Positions 61,484-64,000 of a DNA stretch of 64,000 nucleotides are shown here, piece after piece. The notes under the pieces were generated by a model. It had not been told where the DNA came from. It ran no database searches and worked only from the letters and a program-made list of their open reading frames with translations. The translations under genes were made by a program, and so were the position numbers. Origin of the DNA: Flavobacterium terrae (GTDB lineage: Bacteria; Bacteroidota; Bacteroidia; Flavobacteriales; Flavobacteriaceae); contig NZ_FQZI01000002.1 in assembly GCF_900142035.1 (NCBI RefSeq), positions 186,001 through 250,000 of the forward strand, in the 5' to 3' direction. Positions within the stretch are counted from its first letter, which is position 1, and each line of letters starts with the position of its first letter.

Positions 61484-61484
61484 A

Positions 61485-62258
61485 ATGCTACAAATCATAA
61501 AATCATATTTCAATTTTCTAAAAAACTCCACAAATGAACACGGAGTGCACTCCCCTTTTGTATTTAATTTAGTAACCAGATGTTTTTATGATAAAACTAA
61601 TCACCCTGAATACCTGACTTTAAAAGAATACCGAAACAGTTTACTTCAAAACAACAATACTATTGAAGTAACCGATTTTGGCGCTGGCTCTCGTGTTTTT
61701 AAAAGTAATCAAAGAAAAATATCTGCTATTGCTAAAAATGCAGGAATCTCAAAAAAAAGAGCAAGACTTTTATTTAGGATTGTTCGCTATTTTCAACCTT
61801 CAGCTATTTTAGAAATAGGAACTTCTCTAGGTTTAGCGACTTCTGCCCTTTCAACAGGAAATCAAAAGGCTGTAATTACAACATTAGAAGGCTGTACAGA
61901 AACATCAAGAGTTGCACAAAATCAATTTGAGAATTTTAGATTTAATAATATCAAATCAGAAGTAGCTGAATTCTCTGTATATTTAAGAAATACTTCGTTT
62001 TCTACTTTCGACTTAATCTACTTCGATGGTAATCATTCTAAAAAAGCCACATTAGAATATTTTGAAACCTTATTACCAACCATTACAAACGAAAGTGTTT
62101 GGATTTTTGATGACATTCATTGGTCACAAGACATGGAAGAAGCTTGGAAAACAATAAAAAATCATCCAAAAGTAAAAGTTACAATTGACACCTTTCAATG
62201 GGGATTAGTATTCTTTAGAAGAGAACAAGAAAAAGAACATTTTATAATTAGGCTATAA
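61485..62258 (+). CDS. Class I SAM-dependent methyltransferase, O-methyltransferase-like
   Basis: 257 residues. Motif I is ILEIGTSLGLATSALSTG near residue 113, and the acidic ligand and catalytic region is DLIYFDGNHSKKATLEYFET near 176, then VWIFDDIHWSQDMEEAW. It has the layout of catechol/caffeoyl O-methyltransferases. The substrate is unknown. Starts 1 bp after the ABC-F gene stop, so it is translated from the same mRNA. Confidence 0.85.
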   Translation: MLQIIKSYFNFLKNSTNEHGVHSPFVFNLVTRCFYDKTNHPEYLTLKEYRNSLLQNNNTIEVTDFGAGSRVFKSNQRKISAIAKNAGISKKRARLLFRIVRYFQPSAILEIGTSLGLATSALSTGNQKAVITTLEGCTETSRVAQNQFENFRFNNIKSEVAEFSVYLRNTSFSTFDLIYFDGNHSKKATLEYFETLLPTITNESVWIFDDIHWSQDMEEAWKTIKNHPKVKVTIDTFQWGLVFFRREQEKEHFIIRL

Positions 62259-62337
62259 ATTATCAAATACAAATCTTAAATAGTGTAACATTTTTTTATT
62301 TTTATGTCTAATATGCCAAAGTTAAACTTCAAACTAA

Positions 62338-63024
62338 ATGACCCATTCATTAATTGACATAAAAGACATAAAACGTGATTTCCAACTTGGAAGCGAAACT
62401 ATAAACGTTTTAAAAGGCATCGACTTACAAATTAATAAAGGTGAATATGTAGCTTTAATGGGGCCTTCTGGTTCTGGAAAATCTACCTTAATGAATCTTT
62501 TAGGTTGTTTAGACACTCCTACTTCTGGAACGTATATCTTGAATAACAAAGATGTGAGCCAAATGGTCGATGATGAATTAGCTGAAATACGAAACAAAGA
62601 AATTGGATTTGTTTTTCAGACTTTCAACTTATTACCAAGAACAACTGCTTTAGATAATGTGGCATTACCTATGATTTATGCTGGTTATTCGAAGACCGAC
62701 AGAACAAATCGCGCTAAAGAAGTTCTTAATCAGGTTGGTTTAGGAGATCGTATGGACCATCAGCCCAATCAGCTTTCAGGAGGGCAACGTCAGCGTGTCG
62801 CAGTTGCTCGTGCATTAGTAAACAAACCTTCTATCATTCTTGCAGATGAGCCTACAGGAAATCTTGACAGTAAGACTTCTGTAGAAATCATGAGGCTTTT
62901 TGATGAAATCCATGCTAATGGCAATACTGTAATTCTAGTAACTCACGAAGAGGATATTGCACAACATGCACATAGAATTATTCGTCTTAGAGATGGTCTT
63001 ATTGAAAGTGATAACACAAAATAA
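62338..63024 (+). CDS. ABC transporter ATPase, LolD/MacB/FtsE-like
   Basis: 228 residues. Walker [15 protein letters not shown] (residues 41-54), Q-loop, signature [16 protein letters not shown] near 142, Walker [13 protein letters not shown] near 164. It belongs to the lipoprotein-release/MacB subgroup. The membrane partner is not adjacent; the next gene is an M16 peptidase. Expected to sit at the cytoplasmic face of the inner membrane. Confidence 0.92.
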   Translation: MTHSLIDIKDIKRDFQLGSETINVLKGIDLQINKGEYVALMGPSGSGKSTLMNLLGCLDTPTSGTYILNNKDVSQMVDDELAEIRNKEIGFVFQTFNLLPRTTALDNVALPMIYAGYSKTDRTNRAKEVLNQVGLGDRMDHQPNQLSGGQRQRVAVARALVNKPSIILADEPTGNLDSKTSVEIMRLFDEIHANGNTVILVTHEEDIAQHAHRIIRLRDGLIESDNTK

Positions 63025-63066
63025 AACAATTAACATTTCATTATCATTTTATAAAAAATCTCCTAC

Positions 63067-63074
63067 TATTTTTG
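63067..63074 (+). promoter_or_regulatory. -7 promoter element of the M16 peptidase gene
   Basis: TATTTTTG (TAnnTTTG), 35 bp before the ATG at 63110. An AT-rich stretch with TTAATTAAA repeats lies between them. Confidence 0.5.
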
Positions 63075-63109
63075 ATTTATTAAATTAATTAAATTAATTA
63101 AACTAAATA

Positions 63110-64000
63110 ATGCTAAACAAATTAAAATTTGCAATTTTAGCAATACTATTTTCCTCTATAGTATTTGCTCAAAGCCAACATCAGTGGAAAGAAGCCTCAG
63201 TGAATGGTTACGCCTATAAATATGTGACCAATGACCCTACAAAAGCACGTTTTTATACTTTAAAAAATGGACTAACTGTAATTTTAAGTCCTACAAAAAA
63301 AGACCCCAGAATTCAAGCATATGTAGCAGTTAAAGCAGGAAGCAAAACAGATCCATCAACAAATACAGGACTAGCTCACTATTTAGAACATATGTTGTTC
63401 AAAGGAACGGATAAATATGGTTCTTTAGATTGGGCTAAAGAACAAGTAGAGCTAAACAAAATAGATGGGTTGTATGAGCAATACAACAAAACAACTGATG
63501 AAGGTCAACGTAAAGCAATTTATAAAAAAATTGATTCAATTTCAGGAGTTGCTAGTAAATATGCCATTGCTAATGAATATGATAAAATGATGAGTGCTAT
63601 GGGAGCTCAAGGGACAAATGCTTTTACATCTTTTGAACAAACTGTTTATACTGATGACGTTCCAAGTAGTTCCATCGATAAATATTTAGCAGTTCAAGCA
63701 GAACGTTTCCGTAATCCTGTTTTACGTATTTTTCACACTGAATTAGAAGCGGTATATGAAGAGAAAAACAGAACTTTGGATAATGATGGACGTAAAGTTT
63801 TCGAAACATTATTTGCTAATTTATTCCAAAAACACAACTATGGCTTACAAACTACTATTGGAACAGTTGAACATTTAAAGAATCCTTCATTAGTAGAAAT
63901 TCGAAAGTATTTTAATAAATATTATGTTCCTAATAATATGGGGGTTATTTTATCTGGAGATTTCAATCCGGATGAAGTTATTGTAAAAATTGACAAGGCT
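63110..64000 (+). CDS. M16-family zinc metallopeptidase, 3'-truncated by the window edge
   Basis: 297 codons are visible from the ATG at 63110. A signal peptide (KFAILAILFSSIVFAQ) is followed by the peptidase domain with the inverted zinc motif HxxEH as HYLEHMLFKGTD (near residues 90-95) and the third ligand in ELEAVYEEKNRT. FTSFEQTVYTDDVPSSSIDK is also typical. Full-length members in Bacteroidota reach about 900 residues, so about two-thirds lies beyond the window. It is exported, probably to the periplasm. Confidence 0.9.
   Translation, partial: MLNKLKFAILAILFSSIVFAQSQHQWKEASVNGYAYKYVTNDPTKARFYTLKNGLTVILSPTKKDPRIQAYVAVKAGSKTDPSTNTGLAHYLEHMLFKGTDKYGSLDWAKEQVELNKIDGLYEQYNKTTDEGQRKAIYKKIDSISGVASKYAIANEYDKMMSAMGAQGTNAFTSFEQTVYTDDVPSSSIDKYLAVQAERFRNPVLRIFHTELEAVYEEKNRTLDNDGRKVFETLFANLFQKHNYGLQTTIGTVEHLKNPSLVEIRKYFNKYYVPNNMGVILSGDFNPDEVIVKIDKA

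Overview
The window reads as chromosomal DNA from a low-GC member of the Bacteroidota, most likely Flavobacterium or a close relative in the Flavobacteriaceae. The signs are Bacteroidota-type promoters (TTG, about 20 bp, then TAnnTTTG) ahead of many genes, a type IX secretion (T9SS) sorting domain, bacillithiol synthesis (BshC), a fused CcsBA cytochrome c assembly protein, DUF4295 and DUF1599 proteins, a TonB-dependent receptor with a carboxypeptidase-like N-domain, and REP-like dispersed repeats. No rRNA, tRNA, CRISPR array or complete insertion sequence was seen.

Layout. 1-4.4 kb: the 3' part of bshC, a NodU/CmcH-type carbamoyltransferase, an FGE-like protein without the catalytic cysteines, and ndk. 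4.4-9 kb: a glyoxylate-shunt locus in which a RamB/ScfR-type regulator faces aceB-aceA across a region with two promoters and a GCGAACGTTCGC palindrome. 9-14.6 kb: a DUF721 protein, lipoproteins, a serine hydrolase, a glutathione peroxidase and CcsBA. 14.7-16.6 kb: a small module with a 62-aa HTH-like protein, an 11-bp iteron array and a 249-aa protein of unknown function, bracketed by two direct copies of a dispersed repeat whose terminal hairpin covaries. 16.7-31 kb: the accessory region, holding a T9SS beta-repeat protein, two large Rhs/YD proteins (the second ending in a putative HExxH metallopeptidase toxin domain), a lipoprotein immunity candidate, a solitary zinc-hook AAA ATPase resembling phage-defence proteins, a tandem 152-bp REP-type array, a displaced toxin tail with a second lipoprotein immunity candidate, and a REP-associated tyrosine transposase (RAYT).

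31-42 kb: mostly core genes in operons (DUF2520, KdsC-like HAD, UbiA-like prenyltransferase, maf; truA, MsbA-like ABC exporter, thioesterase; folP facing DUF1599, DoxX-like, thioredoxin-like, tpiA). 42-45.5 kb: small secreted proteins and lipoproteins, with a serine hydrolase gene between two 172-bp near-identical copies of a lipoprotein gene's 3' end. 45.5-51.8 kb: an ECF sigma/anti-sigma pair facing two half-length DUF4331 proteins, a TPR lipoprotein and a TonB-dependent receptor, probably one regulated uptake or envelope system. 51.8-64 kb: housekeeping genes (ftsY, DUF4295, rpmG, rpmB, cinA, an HPt protein, a FAH-family hydrolase, a DnaQ-like exonuclease, a 2-oxoacid dehydrogenase E2, a glycosyltransferase, an ABC-F ATPase, a methyltransferase, a LolD-like ATPase) and the start of an M16 peptidase gene that runs off the end.

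The most unusual parts are the 15-16.4 kb iteron module, the Rhs toxin/immunity, RAYT/REP and AAA-ATPase island at 18-31 kb, and the ECF/DUF4331/TonB locus. All functions are inferred from reading the sequence; no database search was run.
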